Assembly: GCA_020444425.1 (NCBI GenBank)
Contig: JAHLLB010000006.1
Coordinates: 1 to 64,000 of the forward strand
DNA length: 64,000 nucleotides
DNA from: a bacterium
Lineage (GTDB): Bacteria; Electryoneota; Electryoneia; Electryoneales; Electryoneaceae
Reading direction: 5' to 3'
Shown here: positions 63,679 to 64,000 of the stretch, piece after piece
Layout: each line of letters opens with the position of its first letter
Position numbering within the stretch: position 1 is the stretch's first letter
Made by a program: the position numbers and the translations under genes
Notes under the pieces: model-generated
The model's input: the letters and a program-made list of their open reading frames with translations, nothing else
Told to the model about the DNA's origin: nothing
Database searches by the model: none

Positions 63679-64000
63679 CGCAAATCAAACACGGTCGCGC
63701 TCTCCGGCGGCGTGTACTGAAACCGTGAATCCTCGAGTTTGACGTTCATTTCGACGTCGGTCAGTTGATACACCGTCTGGTTGCCGGCGTCATCGCGGAA
63801 CGAGATCCGTTGGGTGATCCAGCGTGTGCCGTCGATGGTGACAGTTACGTCGCTGACACCCATGCCCTGCTGCTTTGGCGATAACGACAGTTCGTAAACA
63901 TCCTCGCCAATCTGGTCAACCGAGGCGACGTTGAATTGTTTCGGGAAATCGAAGAGGAAGTCGCGTGGCAGGGAACCGGGGTCGGCCTCGGCGGCGTTCT
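63675..64000 (-). CDS. lolA: LolA-like outer-membrane lipoprotein carrier (partial)
   Basis: Only the C-terminal part is inside the window; the start lies beyond it. The visible roughly 108 residues include VSDVTVTIDGTRWITQRISF and the ending LTDVEMNVKLEDSRFQYTPP followed by ESATVFDL, the typical LolA C-terminus. LolA carries lipoproteins from the inner-membrane LolCDE complex to the outer membrane. It is coupled to the downstream PF03706 membrane-protein gene. Confidence 0.85.
   Translation of the reverse strand, partial: NAAEADPGSLPRDFLFDFPKQFNVASVDQIGEDVYELSLSPKQQGMGVSDVTVTIDGTRWITQRISFRDDAGNQTVYQLTDVEMNVKLEDSRFQYTPPESATVFDLR

Overview
The window reads as a moderately GC-rich chromosome segment from a Gram-negative, probably uncultivated bacterium of or near the FCB superphylum (Zixibacteria, Latescibacteria, Eisenbacteria or KSB1-like; the phylum cannot be fixed from this sequence alone). 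The reasons are four large secreted proteins ending in a YPNPFNP-type C-terminal sorting domain, a PorV/PorQ-like outer-membrane protein, a TonB-dependent receptor with a carboxypeptidase-regulatory-like N-terminus, LolA and TolC homologues, and several lipoproteins. About 45 genuine genes are visible, many joined by ATGA or TGATG overlaps.

Layout. 1-6.5 kb: palindromic repeats, two GNAT acetyltransferases, secA, a DUF494-like gene and a lipoprotein. 6.5-11.2 kb: a dienelactone hydrolase, then (minus strand) a pyrR-pyrB-pyrC' operon preceded by a recognisable PyrR-binding attenuator. Its leader is interrupted by a six-copy palindromic repeat array, and its dihydroorotase has lost key active-site residues. 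11.2-19.1 kb (minus): a macA-like adaptor, a MacB-type permease without an ATPase gene, a TolC-like channel, a 997-aa TPR/acidic protein and coaE. 19.6-33.5 kb (plus): a seven-gene envelope locus with a secreted protein, alkaline phosphatase, secreted OB-fold-like protein, lipoprotein, TonB receptor, PorV-like protein and beta-propeller lipoprotein. 33.8-36.5 kb: a DUF819 membrane protein, then a sharply AT-rich two-gene islet of paralogous nucleoside-deoxyribosyltransferase/TIR-like proteins, then a small membrane protein. 36.9-40.7 kb: DUF1015-serC-serA. 40.8-49.4 kb: a secreted subtilisin, a tRNA cluster (Pro, Arg, His, Glu), a TPR-thioredoxin protein, a secreted papain-like peptidase and an HDOD protein. 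49.9-57.1 kb (minus): a degenerate acyl-CoA-synthetase-like protein, yifB, pgeF, mutM, an fRMsr-like GAF gene and pepT. 57.2-64 kb: a hepT-mntA toxin-antitoxin pair beside a start-less membrane-protein ORF, mgtE, rsmA, rho, a PF03706 membrane protein and lolA, which runs off the window.

Two genome-wide features stand out. (1) Intergenic gaps are filled with short tandem repeats, mostly of 7-nt units with some 9- and 10-nt units, usually starting a few bases after a stop codon. They resemble the heptanucleotide STRR repeats of heterocystous cyanobacteria. (2) Short near-perfect palindromes with 9-bp arms and a 2-nt core occur singly and in arrays in at least three related sequence families, commonly followed by GGCAT.

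Best candidate for an undescribed system: the AT-rich two-gene islet at 35.09-36.13 kb. The second protein keeps the YELG glutamate expected of the deoxyribosyltransferase-like fold, while the overlapping upstream paralogue has glutamine there. This suggests an active enzyme paired with a catalytically altered partner, possibly a defence module. The functional part is inference.
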